Of a stretch of 43,019 nucleotides of DNA, positions 13,643 to 21,851 are shown piece after piece. Under the pieces are notes generated by a model. It did no database searches. It was given only the letters and a program-made list of their open reading frames with translations, and was not told the origin of the DNA. Position numbers and translations under genes: made by a program. The stretch is from a virus. Numbering within the stretch: the first letter of the stretch is position 1; every line of letters begins with the position of its first letter. Location of the stretch: the IMG/VR virus record IMGVR_UViG_3300030429_000047, positions 1-43,019 of that record; one strand, 5' to 3'.

Positions 13643-14087
13643 ATTTGATTTAACCGGTCGCACCTTTACCCGCCTTCATGTAATCGAGGAAGATGTCACG
13701 CTTCGCCCGGGTAAGTCGAACGGTATCCGCTGGAAATGCCGATGCGACTGCGGCAATGAACTCACGGTCTATGCCGGAAGCCTGCTGGCTGGGGCAACAA
13801 GGTCCTGTGGTTGCATCCGGAGAAGTGTTCGGCTGGTAACTGGTCTTGCCGCAGAAATAACACGTGAGGAGGCAAGTAAGGCCGTTCTGCCGGTGGCGGA
13901 TCCCCCAGCTGCCGCGCAAAAAAAATCTGAGACGGTTCGCTGGGCCATGCCTGTTTCACTTGGTATTCCCGCTCACAACCTTACAGCTCCACGGCCAAAG
14001 CGAAAAGTTACAGATAAGCAGGAGCAGGGTTTGCTCGAAGCAAAGCAGTACCTGGCAAGTCGCGGCTCGTTTAAAATTAATTATTGA
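13629..14087 (+). CDS. Zinc-binding phage protein of unknown function
   Basis: A 152-residue protein. Residues 1-65 form a conserved Cys-rich module seen in many phages: FDLTGRTFTRLHVIEE, WKCRCDCGNELTVYAGSLL and TRSCGC. The module is often found alone or joined to HNH nucleases or AP2-type DNA-binding domains. Here no nuclease motif follows; the rest is Ala/Pro-rich and then basic (RPKRKVTDKQEQG). GAGG lies 7 nt before the ATG. A DNA-binding role is plausible. It is the last gene before the first boundary repeat. Confidence 0.65.
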   Translation: MGRRKFDLTGRTFTRLHVIEEDVTLRPGKSNGIRWKCRCDCGNELTVYAGSLLAGATRSCGCIRRSVRLVTGLAAEITREEASKAVLPVADPPAAAQKKSETVRWAMPVSLGIPAHNLTAPRPKRKVTDKQEQGLLEAKQYLASRGSFKINY

Positions 14088-14088
14088 G

Positions 14089-14139
14089 GCGCAGTCGATA
14101 GTATAATCTGGCTTTTGCCAGGTATCAAAAAGGGGGCAG
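14089..14139 (+). repeat. Boundary repeat R1
   Basis: GCGCAGTCGATAGTA, then hairpin ATCTGGC-TTTT-GCCAGGT, then AAAAAGGGGG, ending 5 nt before the GTG at 14145. This is a diverged copy of R2 and R5 with TCGATAGTA in place of TCGAAAGTA. Confidence 0.75.
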
Positions 14140-14144
14140 AAACC

Positions 14145-14705
14145 GTGAAAAAGAAACTTGTTAAAAGCATAAATAGGGTGGTGGACGAGTTGCATTTTTT
14201 GGGCGCTGACAATATTGCCGATGGGATACTTTCAGATATTCCGGAGATTGCCGATATTGCACTCAACAAAGCCGAGCAACAACTCTTTGGGTGGCATTGT
14301 GCACACCAGGGTGAAAGGCTCCCCTCAATGATTCGCGGCATGGGGTTGTCTGTCGAGGAGTGGAATAAACTCAAAAAATCAGGAGATGTTCACTATCTCA
14401 CAGAATCAGAAATAGAGGACATCGAGGACTGCCTTGGCCTCAGAGTTGATAGGAGCCACGAGGAATGCTGCGAGTGTGCGCTCGAGGAAGTGGATCCGGC
14501 GCAATGTAAAGGGCATGTTGCTGGCCCAAGTCCGTGCAGTCTTTTTGTTAAGGTTGCCGATGAAAAATATTATGAAATAATCGGCAAACACACCGGTAGT
14601 GTTATCGGTGTTTGTTCTGGCGATGGCGTTGCAGACGCAAAGAAAGAAGATCCTGGGGCGACGTTCAGAGAAATAACCAAACAGAAGTTTGAGCAGTTTC
14701 AATAA
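14145..14705 (+). CDS. Accessory protein of unknown function, GTG start
   Basis: A 186-residue protein starting (V)KKKLVKSINRVVDELHFLG. Alignment of the boundary repeat with its other copies fixes the GTG at 14145, after AAAAAGGGGG, rather than the upstream TTG. The N-terminal half is helical (NIADGILSDIPEIADIALNK); residues about 110-150 hold a Cys cluster (HEECCECALEEVDPAQC). No family recognised. It is the first cargo gene of the block between the terminase subunits and is framed by boundary repeats R1 and R2. Confidence 0.6.
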   Translation: MKKKLVKSINRVVDELHFLGADNIADGILSDIPEIADIALNKAEQQLFGWHCAHQGERLPSMIRGMGLSVEEWNKLKKSGDVHYLTESEIEDIEDCLGLRVDRSHEECCECALEEVDPAQCKGHVAGPSPCSLFVKVADEKYYEIIGKHTGSVIGVCSGDGVADAKKEDPGATFREITKQKFEQFQ

Positions 14706-14727
14706 TGCTAATGCTAGGGCAAGATAC

Positions 14728-14782
14728 TAACTGACGCACAGTCGAAAGTAGTATCTGGCTTCGGCCAGATCAAAAAAGGAGC
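14728..14782 (+). repeat. Boundary repeat R2
   Basis: TAACTGACGCACAG, the TCGAAAGTA box, then hairpin ATCTGGC-TTCG-GCCAGAT with a UUCG-type tetraloop, then AAAAAAGGAGC. It is nearly identical to R5 at 21788-21843, except for the loop, which is TTTT there. Confidence 0.85.
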
Positions 14783-14788
14783 AGGGAA

Positions 14789-15367
14789 ATGAAGACCGGA
14801 ACCAAAAGCCTGTTGTTCGGTGTGCATCAATTTTTGTGGCACCCAATCACGGTATGGATGGCGTGGGTGTGGTTATTCCGCAAGCTGCCTACATGGAGGG
14901 AAACCGTCTGCATCATTGTCCATGATTGGGGCTATTGGGGTAAGGCCAATATGGACGACGAGGAGGGGGAAAAGCATCCCGAGCTTGGCGCAAAAATAGC
15001 CGGGTGGTTGTTTGACGGTCATGAGCACTGCCGAGCGAATAGTGACCCCCCACGGTGTGGATGTGCTGAATATTACAGATTGTGCCTACTACATTCCAGG
15101 CACTACGCGCGGAACGCCGGGATAGAGCCGTCGAGTTTATGCTGGCCAGATAAGTTAAGCATTATCTTTGAGCCGTGGTGGTTGTACCTCCCCCGCGCAT
15201 GGGCGAGCGGCGAACTCGCAGAGTATCGAAAAATTGCGGCAGTAGCTGGTTTCATCCCTCTGACTGCCACCCATCGTGAGTGGTACAGGTGGATACAGGA
15301 CAGGTTATCTACGCTTGGAAAAGAAAAGCGTGGCGATGTTGTCCCGTATATAAATCCATCTCGATAA
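14789..15367 (+). CDS. HD-domain phosphohydrolase-like protein
   Basis: A 192-residue protein. Metal-ligand-like residues are H45-D46 (VHDWGYWGK), H63 (EKHPELGAK), H102/H105 (LHSRHYA) and D121 (CWPDKLS), an HD-type arrangement. The tail EPWWLYLPRAWASGEL belongs to a family seen in phages and plasmids, generally annotated as hypothetical. HD proteins of this size are often nucleotidases, so phage nucleotide metabolism is possible. GGAGC of repeat R2 supplies the Shine-Dalgarno. It lies in the cargo block between terminase genes. Confidence 0.65.
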   Translation: MKTGTKSLLFGVHQFLWHPITVWMAWVWLFRKLPTWRETVCIIVHDWGYWGKANMDDEEGEKHPELGAKIAGWLFDGHEHCRANSDPPRCGCAEYYRLCLLHSRHYARNAGIEPSSLCWPDKLSIIFEPWWLYLPRAWASGELAEYRKIAAVAGFIPLTATHREWYRWIQDRLSTLGKEKRGDVVPYINPSR

Positions 15368-15392
15368 AATTGATAGGCACAGTGCGAGACAA

Positions 15393-15474
15393 TAACTGAG
15401 ATTTTATCACAACTACCTGATATCAGGTATAATCGAAAGTACAGTCAATCATTTTAAAATTTTAACGATGGAGC
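15393..15474 (+). repeat. Boundary repeat R3 (diverged)
   Basis: ATAACTGAG, then the perfect 16-bp palindrome TACCTGATATCAGGTA (15414-15429), then the TCGAAAGTA box (15433-15441), an AT-rich palindromic stretch, and GATGGAGC as ribosome site. Compared with the other copies the hairpin lies before the box. Confidence 0.65.
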
Positions 15475-15479
15475 AGAAA

Positions 15480-16049
15480 ATGCCCACAATAGAAATCGAT
15501 CAATCTGATTACGATTTGTTGATGGCAATGTCGAAAGAGTTGCAGATGCAAGAAAACGACAGCCAGGCATTCCCGTATTTTTGGGGACCGATGAGCAAAA
15601 AAGAAGGGATCGGGACCAACGACGACGAGCCGAGGATTTATGACGGAAATGCCGCAGAAACTTACACGCCTGATGACTTTGCAGACAACAACGAGGATAA
15701 ATTTTCTCTGTTTTTGGCTGAGAACGAACTGCCAGAAGATACCGAATATATTGATATCGACGAGAGTGAGTGGATGTCTTGGGTTGAAGAAAACTGTCCT
15801 GATTGCAGTATCGTTTACAGCCGGGAAGAAGATGTTTCAGAACCAAACTTTTCCTTATTTAAATCTGACGTTCAAAACCACATCTCGGGAAACCGGCACC
15901 ATCTTGGGAAGAATCCCCACACATACGCCAGAACATTCTTCCGCATGGAAAAGATGGAGGATCTTGTCAGGATTATCTACAGGATGAACCCCATCCCCGA
16001 GGAACAGGTAAATGAAGAGGCTCGTCGATATGTTGTAAAGGTAGGCTGA
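15480..16049 (+). CDS. Acidic accessory protein of unknown function
   Basis: A 189-residue protein starting MPTIEIDQSDYDLLMAMS. The ATG at 15480 is chosen because GGAGC of repeat R3 lies 6 nt upstream; an upstream in-frame ATG overlaps that site. The protein is strongly acidic (DFADNNEDKFSLF, YIDIDESEWMSW), a feature seen in DNA mimics and other inhibitors, but no family is recognised. It is the last cargo gene before the terminase large subunit. Confidence 0.6.
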   Translation: MPTIEIDQSDYDLLMAMSKELQMQENDSQAFPYFWGPMSKKEGIGTNDDEPRIYDGNAAETYTPDDFADNNEDKFSLFLAENELPEDTEYIDIDESEWMSWVEENCPDCSIVYSREEDVSEPNFSLFKSDVQNHISGNRHHLGKNPHTYARTFFRMEKMEDLVRIIYRMNPIPEEQVNEEARRYVVKVG

Positions 16050-16091
16050 CAGATTCTGACTGAATCACACCACATCAAAGGAAAATTTAAA

Positions 16092-18059
16092 ATGCTCACC
16101 TCACCTGGCGCCGTAAAAACATACCGGTTGAAGTCCGCTCCACCCTGGCTGCACCATAGCCTGCGGTCGGGCTTCTCGCACCGGACCAGGTTTACTCAGG
16201 CCGAGCAGCAGATGTACCGGCGGCGCAAGAAGATATCGCCGTCACAGTGGGTGGAGCGGCACCGCTTTATTACCCAGGGGGCGCTTGCCGGGCATCTCAT
16301 GCGGTTGGAGGTATCGCCACACATCGCCGGGCAGATCGACGCCGCCTTCTTTCCTTCGGTGCGGGTGATCGTTATCTGTGCCCCACCGCAGACCGGCAAA
16401 TCGACCGCTGTCGATAGTTGCCACGCCTACGCCATGGATATGGCTCCTGGTCCTATCCTGTCCGTCTATCCCGACGAGACCACCGGTAAGGATAACTGCA
16501 AGGAGCGGATCCACGCGATGATCAACAAGTCGCCACGGCTGCGGGCGCTGAAGACCGGCAATAAAGACGACTTTGCCGCAGGTAAGGTCAAACTTAATAG
16601 CTGCACTTTTTATATCGGCTGGGCTGGATCTGCTTCCTCCACCTCGAACAAATCGATTCGCTACCTTGATCTGCAGGAGGTCGACAAATTCCCCGAGACC
16701 CCGAACAAACGGGAAGGTGACACGATTAAAAACGCCGAGGCCCGTGTAATCGATTATCCGCACAACCATAAAATTTTTATCAGCTCGACTCCGACCCTTG
16801 AGTCTGGTCCGATCTGGCAGGCGTTGACCAAGTACTGCCGAGTGATTTTTGATTATTACGTCCGCTGCCCTTTCTGTGGGCAGGAACAACTAATGGTCTT
16901 TGAGCGGATCAAGTGGCCGAAGGGTGAGGACGGCCATAGCCTTGATCCCCTCCTGATCGCCGAGCAAAAACTTGCCTGGTACGAGTGTGAACACTGCGAC
17001 AGAAAATGGAACGACAGCGCCCGCGACCGTGCCATTCAAACACGAACTTGGCGAGAGCGTCGGGCCGACGGCACGCCGGGGTTGGAGTTGTTTCAATTTT
17101 TGAATCGTCACCGTCCGGCGAATATCGGTTTTCATCAATCGAGTTGGACCTCGTCTCGGGTATCGCTCTCTAAGGTAGCCGCCGATTTTCTCACGGCAAA
17201 CAGCCCGAAACAGGACCCCGGCGACCGGCGCCGGATGTTAAAGGATTTTTTCAACAAACACAGGGCCGAGCCGTGGATGGAGGTAGAGGCGACCAGGCTT
17301 GAAGAGGGTCTCCTTGCCCTGCGAGATGACCGGCCTGAAGGGATCGTGCCGGGCAACGGTCGGGTGGCTCGGCTGGAGTTTGGCGTTGATACCCAGGATG
17401 ACGGTTTTCACTATATGATTTATGCCTTCGGTTACGGTCGAACCCAGAATATGTGGCAGGTAAAAGATGGCTTTGTCGAGAGTTTTGAAGACCTTGAGAC
17501 GGTTCTTTGGGATTTTGAATACTGCACTGCCGACGGCACTCGTATTCCGGTGCATTACGGTCTGATCGATGCCAGGGGGCACCGGACCAGTGAGGTGTAT
17601 GACTGGTGCGCATTGCATCCTGGCAAGGTGCTGCCGGCTATGGGTGAGCAGAATATTCGCGGCGGTCAGCCGTACGATACCGCTGATGTCGAATTTTATC
17701 CAGGTTCGGAAAAGAAAAAGTTCCCAGGGGCTCTCAAGCGAGTACGGGTCAATACCACCTACTACAAGGATAAACTTGACGGCAAACTGAAGGTCGGCCG
17801 CAACGATCCCGGTGCTATCAATTTCCATTCCGAGGTTACCTCCGACACTCTCGCCCAACTCTGCGCCGAGGCCCGCGATGAAAAAGGAGTCTGGCAGCAG
17901 ATCGGCAACCGGGCAAACCATAAACTGGACTGCACCGTCCTGGCGATGGTTGCCGCAGACATGAAAGGCCTCAGGTACCTTGCTGACCCGAGCACAACGG
18001 AATCACAGCCCAGGCCGCAGTCAAGGGCGAAACAAACCCAGAAAAGAGAGAGGTGGTAA
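16092..18059 (+). CDS. Terminase large subunit, lambda gpA type
   Basis: A 655-residue packaging motor and nuclease. Walker A is PPQTGKST (98-105), with a Walker-B-like LDLQEVDKFPE near 193. Cys pairs CPFCG (about 258) and CEHCD (about 298) are typical of the gpA family. The nuclease half has the acidic motifs EFGVDTQDDGFHY and YGLIDARGHRTSEV. AAGGAA lies 8 nt before the ATG. gpA-type terminases cut cos sites, so this phage probably packages from cos. The gene lies after a cargo block rather than beside the small subunit. Confidence 0.95.
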   Translation: MLTSPGAVKTYRLKSAPPWLHHSLRSGFSHRTRFTQAEQQMYRRRKKISPSQWVERHRFITQGALAGHLMRLEVSPHIAGQIDAAFFPSVRVIVICAPPQTGKSTAVDSCHAYAMDMAPGPILSVYPDETTGKDNCKERIHAMINKSPRLRALKTGNKDDFAAGKVKLNSCTFYIGWAGSASSTSNKSIRYLDLQEVDKFPETPNKREGDTIKNAEARVIDYPHNHKIFISSTPTLESGPIWQALTKYCRVIFDYYVRCPFCGQEQLMVFERIKWPKGEDGHSLDPLLIAEQKLAWYECEHCDRKWNDSARDRAIQTRTWRERRADGTPGLELFQFLNRHRPANIGFHQSSWTSSRVSLSKVAADFLTANSPKQDPGDRRRMLKDFFNKHRAEPWMEVEATRLEEGLLALRDDRPEGIVPGNGRVARLEFGVDTQDDGFHYMIYAFGYGRTQNMWQVKDGFVESFEDLETVLWDFEYCTADGTRIPVHYGLIDARGHRTSEVYDWCALHPGKVLPAMGEQNIRGGQPYDTADVEFYPGSEKKKFPGALKRVRVNTTYYKDKLDGKLKVGRNDPGAINFHSEVTSDTLAQLCAEARDEKGVWQQIGNRANHKLDCTVLAMVAADMKGLRYLADPSTTESQPRPQSRAKQTQKRERW

Positions 18060-18290
18060 ATGGCCATGGCAAAAGGCAGTAAGGTTGCAAAAGAAAACGT
18101 TAAAGAACATGCGGCCCTGATCGGGATGAAAGCTATCTGCGAGCATATGAGTCGCAGTGAGGCGACAGTGTTAAAACTGATACAGACGGAGGGCCTGCCG
18201 GCAACGAAGATCGCGGGGATCTGGGAGTCTGACCGGGGTATGATCGACGAATGGCGGCGGGAAAAAATTGCTAACAGGGGGAAATATTGA
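18060..18290 (+). CDS. Helix-turn-helix protein
   Basis: A 76-residue protein. Residues 23-65 (MKAICEHMSRSEATVLKLIQ, GLPATKIAGIWESDRGMIDE) form a MerR/excisionase-type winged helix-turn-helix of the AlpA kind. It starts right after the terminase large subunit stop. Possible roles are regulator, DNA-packaging accessory or excisionase. Its position downstream of terminase rather than near int makes an excisionase less likely. Confidence 0.65.
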   Translation: MAMAKGSKVAKENVKEHAALIGMKAICEHMSRSEATVLKLIQTEGLPATKIAGIWESDRGMIDEWRREKIANRGKY

Positions 18291-18925
18291 ACATTGACTT
18301 GAGAGAATTTTGTTCGGACAAAAATGGTGATCGACGAGATATTCCTATTATTCTCTCGATGCCGTGGTCGGGGGAAAATCACACCTATTACAGCGACGGT
18401 GTGATCATGATCAGGTGCAAAAAAAACGATGTTCCGGAAAACCTCAGCCAGGAGCAAACGTATGTACATGAAACCAAGTTTACGATAATGCTCGAGGCTG
18501 CTGCTAAAGAGTCTTATCTCGGTTTTCTGCCGTTGCCGGAGTTGCCGCCTGCCGTTCCATGTGCAATTTGCAAGGGCAAGGGCTGGGTTATTGTCGCTGT
18601 TTTCCCCGAGTGTGGTGGTAAAGGGGACCTGCTGTTTCAAAACCAATTTTCAGATTATGAAATCGAGTGCAAAAGTTGCTACGGAGACGGAGAGATTCGT
18701 GGAGTCGGTGTGGCGTCTTATCGGAAAATTTGTGGAAGGTGCTGCGGTTCAGGGTTTGGCGGCGATAAATATGCCGGGATTAAAATTGGCGACATAAGTT
18801 TCGCAATAAACCAGCTGCGGCGTATAGCAAAGCTGAGCGGTGTCATGATTAAACCGCATGAAGAAAGGCTTGGTCTGATCAGGTTCGATGGCGGCGACGG
18901 TATTATCATGCCGTTGAATGAGTAG
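18287..18925 (+). CDS. DnaJ-type zinc-finger protein without a J domain
   Basis: A 212-residue protein. Residues about 91-162 carry CAICKGKG, ECGGKG, CKSCYGDG and CGRCCGSG, the CxxCxGxG pattern of the DnaJ central zinc domain; the second unit lacks one Cys. There is no HPD motif. The start is a TTG overlapping the upstream stop, with AGGGGG 5 nt upstream. The zinc domain could hold unfolded protein or bind DNA/RNA. The N-terminal (ILSMPWSGENHTYY) and C-terminal parts are unassigned. Confidence 0.65.
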   Translation: MNIDLREFCSDKNGDRRDIPIILSMPWSGENHTYYSDGVIMIRCKKNDVPENLSQEQTYVHETKFTIMLEAAAKESYLGFLPLPELPPAVPCAICKGKGWVIVAVFPECGGKGDLLFQNQFSDYEIECKSCYGDGEIRGVGVASYRKICGRCCGSGFGGDKYAGIKIGDISFAINQLRRIAKLSGVMIKPHEERLGLIRFDGGDGIIMPLNE

Positions 18926-19256
18926 CATGAAACCATTATTCATTCCGCTCAAAAAAGAATTCTTTCTCGATTTTAAGGATGGCTGGAAAGACGAAGAGTT
19001 TCGCCTCTATGGCCACCGATGGAATGAGAAGACGTGTTACCCTGGTCGGCCGGTTGTTTTGTCACTTGGATATGGCAAGGTAAGGCGATTGAGGGGAAAG
19101 GTTAAGGCCTTTAAAAAACAACGCGCCGACGAGATCTGGTCTGGTGATCAGGAGGATGTGCTTGCGTGTTATGGCACCCTTGATGTTGAGCTTGCCTGTA
19201 TAAAAATTACCGATCTAGAAAATTTGCCGCTGATGCATGGAGGGAATAACCAATGA
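18918..19256 (+). CDS. ASCH-like small protein of unknown function
   Basis: A 112-residue protein with a beta-rich middle (YPGRPVVLSLGYGKVRRLRG) followed by ELACIKITDLENL, a layout like the ASCH/PUA-type RNA-binding fold. The resemblance is weak. The start overlaps the upstream stop; an ATG at 18927 is an alternative. It overlaps the dNMP kinase gene by 4 bp and is co-translated with it. Confidence 0.5.
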   Translation: MSSMKPLFIPLKKEFFLDFKDGWKDEEFRLYGHRWNEKTCYPGRPVVLSLGYGKVRRLRGKVKAFKKQRADEIWSGDQEDVLACYGTLDVELACIKITDLENLPLMHGGNNQ

Positions 19257-19861
19257 TTATCGGAATATATGGAAAAGCGGGTTGCGGGAAATCTACCCTG
19301 GCTGAATTGCTGGTTTCCTTGCTTGGACCAGAGTGGCAAAAAATGTCACTTGGCGATGAGGTAAAAAAAGAGGCAGCGGAAATATTTGAATTTCCGTTGT
19401 GGATGGCGTATCGGCAGGAATCTAAAAATCTTACAGTGCCTGTGCCTTCCTGGATGAAAGACTCTGCCCCCGGTGACGGCTATCTGACTATCAGGGAAAT
19501 CCTGCAGTACTGGGGTACCGATGTGCGAAGAGCGGAAGATCCGGAGTATTGGGTTCGGGCTCTGATAAGGATGCTTCCAGCTGGCAAGCATGTGGTCATC
19601 GACGATATCAGGTTTGTTACTGAGGTTGAATTTATAAAATCGAAGGGTGGCTTGGTGCTCAGGCTCGACCAGTATAACGGATATGAACCGGTGGCAAATG
19701 GGGCCGAGCATATCAGCGAGACCGAGCTTGACGATTATCCGTTTTTTGATCAGCGGTTTTGTCCAAAATTCGGTTTTCTTCGGCAGGTCGCTGAGCAGAT
19801 CGCCGGGGTGATTGCCGCACGAAAACTCTTTCTGTCGACGATATCCCTCTCGATGCCATAG
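19253..19861 (+). CDS. Deoxynucleoside monophosphate kinase
   Basis: A 202-residue P-loop kinase. GKAGCGKST (7-15) is the ATP-binding loop; the segments SLGDEVKKEAAEIFEFP and REILQYWGTDVRR, with VIDDIRFVTEVEFI, match phage T4 gene 1-type dNMP kinases. It phosphorylates dNMPs to dNDPs for phage DNA synthesis. In some phages these enzymes also act on modified nucleotides. GGAGG lies about 8 nt before the ATG. Its C-terminus overlaps the frame of the next small ORF. Confidence 0.82.
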   Translation: MIIGIYGKAGCGKSTLAELLVSLLGPEWQKMSLGDEVKKEAAEIFEFPLWMAYRQESKNLTVPVPSWMKDSAPGDGYLTIREILQYWGTDVRRAEDPEYWVRALIRMLPAGKHVVIDDIRFVTEVEFIKSKGGLVLRLDQYNGYEPVANGAEHISETELDDYPFFDQRFCPKFGFLRQVAEQIAGVIAARKLFLSTISLSMP

Positions 19862-19878
19862 TTGCTGCCCGTGATGCT

Positions 19879-20028
19879 ATGGCTGATGAGTATGTGGCAA
19901 AGACTTTGGCGCTCGAACAGTCATCATTACTTGTTCGCCTGCACGAGAAAAGAATCAAGGAAAGAATAATAATAATCGGACGATATCTGTCTCGGTTGGA
20001 TGCATGGATAAAGGAGATTAAGACATGA
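19879..20028 (+). CDS. 49-residue helical protein upstream of the second recombinase
   Basis: Short ORF starting MADEYVAKTLALEQSSLLVR and ending DAWIKEIKT. It is highly helical and charged and carries an IIII tract. Its frame is open back to 19795 inside the kinase gene, but the first ATG is at 19879. It ends in ATGA shared with the start of the recombinase at 20025, so it is translationally coupled to it. It could be a recombination directionality partner or a spacer gene; nothing proves either. Confidence 0.45.
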   Translation: MADEYVAKTLALEQSSLLVRLHEKRIKERIIIIGRYLSRLDAWIKEIKT

Positions 20029-20879
20029 GTGGTACGACTATCAGTGTGGACTTAGGCGTGAAATCATATATGGACTACCACCGGGCAAACTCACGGCCAA
20101 ACACAATCCGTGGGTTTGAGTACACCCTTAATAAATTTAAAGAATTGTTTTCCGGAAATGATATTGGAGATATCCCTGATTCTGATGTTGCGACATTTTT
20201 GGAAATGCTGACCGATGGGTTGTCTCCTTCGACAAAAAGCAATAGGGCTGGCCAGATATCAGCATTTTTTAATTTTGTTGCTGACACGTTTGAACTGAAT
20301 CTGATTAACCCGTGTGCGAAAGGGATTATAAAAAAACTTTACAAACAACCAAGGCACACTTCTCCTGAACTGTTGGATAAAGAAATTGTTGATGAGATCA
20401 TATATCGGGCGCAGGGGCGGGACAGGCTTATTTTGGAGCTCATGGGCCGTACCGCAATGCGAGTTGGAGAGGTGTTGAATATGCGGGCTGCTCATCTGAA
20501 TGTCGAAGTGAATACCATTCTGATTGAACAACCGAAATCTGGCCGGCAAGGGGAAGTTGTGTATTTGCCGCAGCGGTTAATGCGTCGGCTTGATGATTTT
20601 GTCAGAAAAAACAAGATAGGTAAAAATGATAAAATTTTTGATGTGTCGTACAGCACCGCATTTCGGATGGTAAAGACTCGCGGGGAAGCGGTCGGGGTAA
20701 GGATTCGCCCTCACGACCTCAGGCGTCATGCTGCGACACAGGCATCTCGATCCGGTATGGCACTGGAACTGGTAAGTAAAATTTTGTTGAGACACGCGGA
20801 TATCGCGACAACTCAAAGATATCTCGGAAAAGTGTCTGTGGCTGAAGCGAGTCGGGTTATTGAAGATCTGCTTGGGTAA
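20025..20879 (+). CDS. Second tyrosine recombinase, XerC/D-like
   Basis: A 284-residue recombinase with an N-terminal SAM-like core-binding domain (1-105) and a complete catalytic set: R146 (AMRVGEVL), K171 (QPKSGRQG), H230 and R233 (RPHDLRRH), H257 (LLRHADI) and Y266 (TTQRYLG). It lacks an arm-binding domain, unlike the prophage integrase. AAGGAG lies 7-8 nt upstream. It sits in the accessory region, 18-22 kb from either prophage end, and boundary repeat R4 begins directly after its stop. Substrate sites are unknown; candidates are the boundary repeats or a chromosomal or phage dif-like site. Confidence 0.88.
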   Translation: MSGTTISVDLGVKSYMDYHRANSRPNTIRGFEYTLNKFKELFSGNDIGDIPDSDVATFLEMLTDGLSPSTKSNRAGQISAFFNFVADTFELNLINPCAKGIIKKLYKQPRHTSPELLDKEIVDEIIYRAQGRDRLILELMGRTAMRVGEVLNMRAAHLNVEVNTILIEQPKSGRQGEVVYLPQRLMRRLDDFVRKNKIGKNDKIFDVSYSTAFRMVKTRGEAVGVRIRPHDLRRHAATQASRSGMALELVSKILLRHADIATTQRYLGKVSVAEASRVIEDLLG

Positions 20880-20886
20880 GCAACAA

Positions 20887-20929
20887 TCGAAAGTACAATC
20901 GCGCAAAAGCAATTTTGCGCAAATGGAGC
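20887..20929 (+). repeat. Boundary repeat R4, adjacent to the second recombinase
   Basis: TCGAAAGTA (20887-20895), then a perfect 8-bp hairpin GCGCAAAA-GCAA-TTTTGCGC (20901-20920) with a GNRA tetraloop, then ATGGAGC as ribosome site for the gene at 20937. The stem sequence is unrelated to that of R2 and R5, but the architecture is the same. Confidence 0.75.
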
Positions 20930-20936
20930 ACAATCA

Positions 20937-21755
20937 ATGAGAAAAGTGTTGTTAAGTTTCTCGGGCGGCGAGACATCCGGATATATGACTCACATGGCAA
21001 AAGAGGAGTTTCGCGGGTGTGAGGTCCACTGTGTTTTTGCAAACACTGGTCAAGAAAACGAGGAGACTTTGAGGTTTGTTGAGCGTTGCGATAACGAGTT
21101 TGGCCTTAACGTTGTGTGGGTTGAAGCCGTGATAGATCCCGAGATGCAAAAAGGCACTACTCATAAAATTGTAGACTTCAGGACAGCGCATCGCGGGTTG
21201 GATTTATTTGAAAGTATGTGTGCAAAATATGGGCTTCCGAACAAGTCTTACCCTCACTGTACAAGAGAATTAAAACTCGCAGCCATTAAGAGCTACATGT
21301 CAGATAAGGGCATCTATGAGACAGCTATTGGCATTAGGGCTGACGAATACCGCAGAGTTAACGGAAACCAGGAAAAGATAATATATCCACTTGTTGACCA
21401 TTTTATAACCAAGGATGACGTAAAACATTTTTGGGCAAACCAACCCTTTGGCCTTGGGCTTAGGGATTATCAAGGCAACTGCGTTTGGTGCTGGAAGAAA
21501 AGTGATAAAAAACTGTTCCAGTTGATGAGCGATAACCCACGTGTCCTTGATGCGCCGAAAATACTTGAAAGCAAATACTCAACATCTGGGAATGGTTCCG
21601 ACATTAGAGACACCGGGTGGAGGCAGATGTTCAGGGGTAACAGAACAACTGCAGATCTTTGGAGCGATAAGATTGCAAATTACCTTGGCATGAAACAAGC
21701 AAGATTCAACTTCGATCTTGGTTGTGGGGAGTCTTGCGAGATTTACCAAACATAA
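20937..21755 (+). CDS. PAPS reductase-like PP-loop enzyme
   Basis: A 272-residue protein of the adenine-nucleotide alpha-hydrolase superfamily. FSGGETSG (8-15) is the PP-loop. Downstream, VFANTGQENEETL and the YPHCTRELKLAAIK segment match PAPS reductase-family proteins; Cys pairs CVWCWKK and CGESC may bind metal. Relatives in phages are of unknown function. Possible roles are sulfur or adenylation chemistry on nucleic acids, as in DndC-type phosphorothioation, or simple sulfate reduction. No other dnd genes are present, so modification is speculative. It is framed by boundary repeats R4 and R5. Confidence 0.75.
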   Translation: MRKVLLSFSGGETSGYMTHMAKEEFRGCEVHCVFANTGQENEETLRFVERCDNEFGLNVVWVEAVIDPEMQKGTTHKIVDFRTAHRGLDLFESMCAKYGLPNKSYPHCTRELKLAAIKSYMSDKGIYETAIGIRADEYRRVNGNQEKIIYPLVDHFITKDDVKHFWANQPFGLGLRDYQGNCVWCWKKSDKKLFQLMSDNPRVLDAPKILESKYSTSGNGSDIRDTGWRQMFRGNRTTADLWSDKIANYLGMKQARFNFDLGCGESCEIYQT

Positions 21756-21765
21756 TGCTAGGCAA

Positions 21766-21843
21766 CAATAACGAAATTGACCGATAGTAACTGACGCACA
21801 GTCGAAAGTAGTATCTGGCTTTTGCCAGATATCAAAAAGGAGC
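21766..21843 (+). repeat. Boundary repeat R5
   Basis: CAATAACGAAATTGACCGATA, TAACTGACGCACAG, the TCGAAAGTA box, then hairpin TATCTGGC-TTTT-GCCAGATA and AAAAAGGAGC. The first 45 nt (21766-21810) match R6 (22500-22544) with one difference; the second half matches R2. Confidence 0.85.
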
Positions 21844-21851
21844 GGTGAGAC

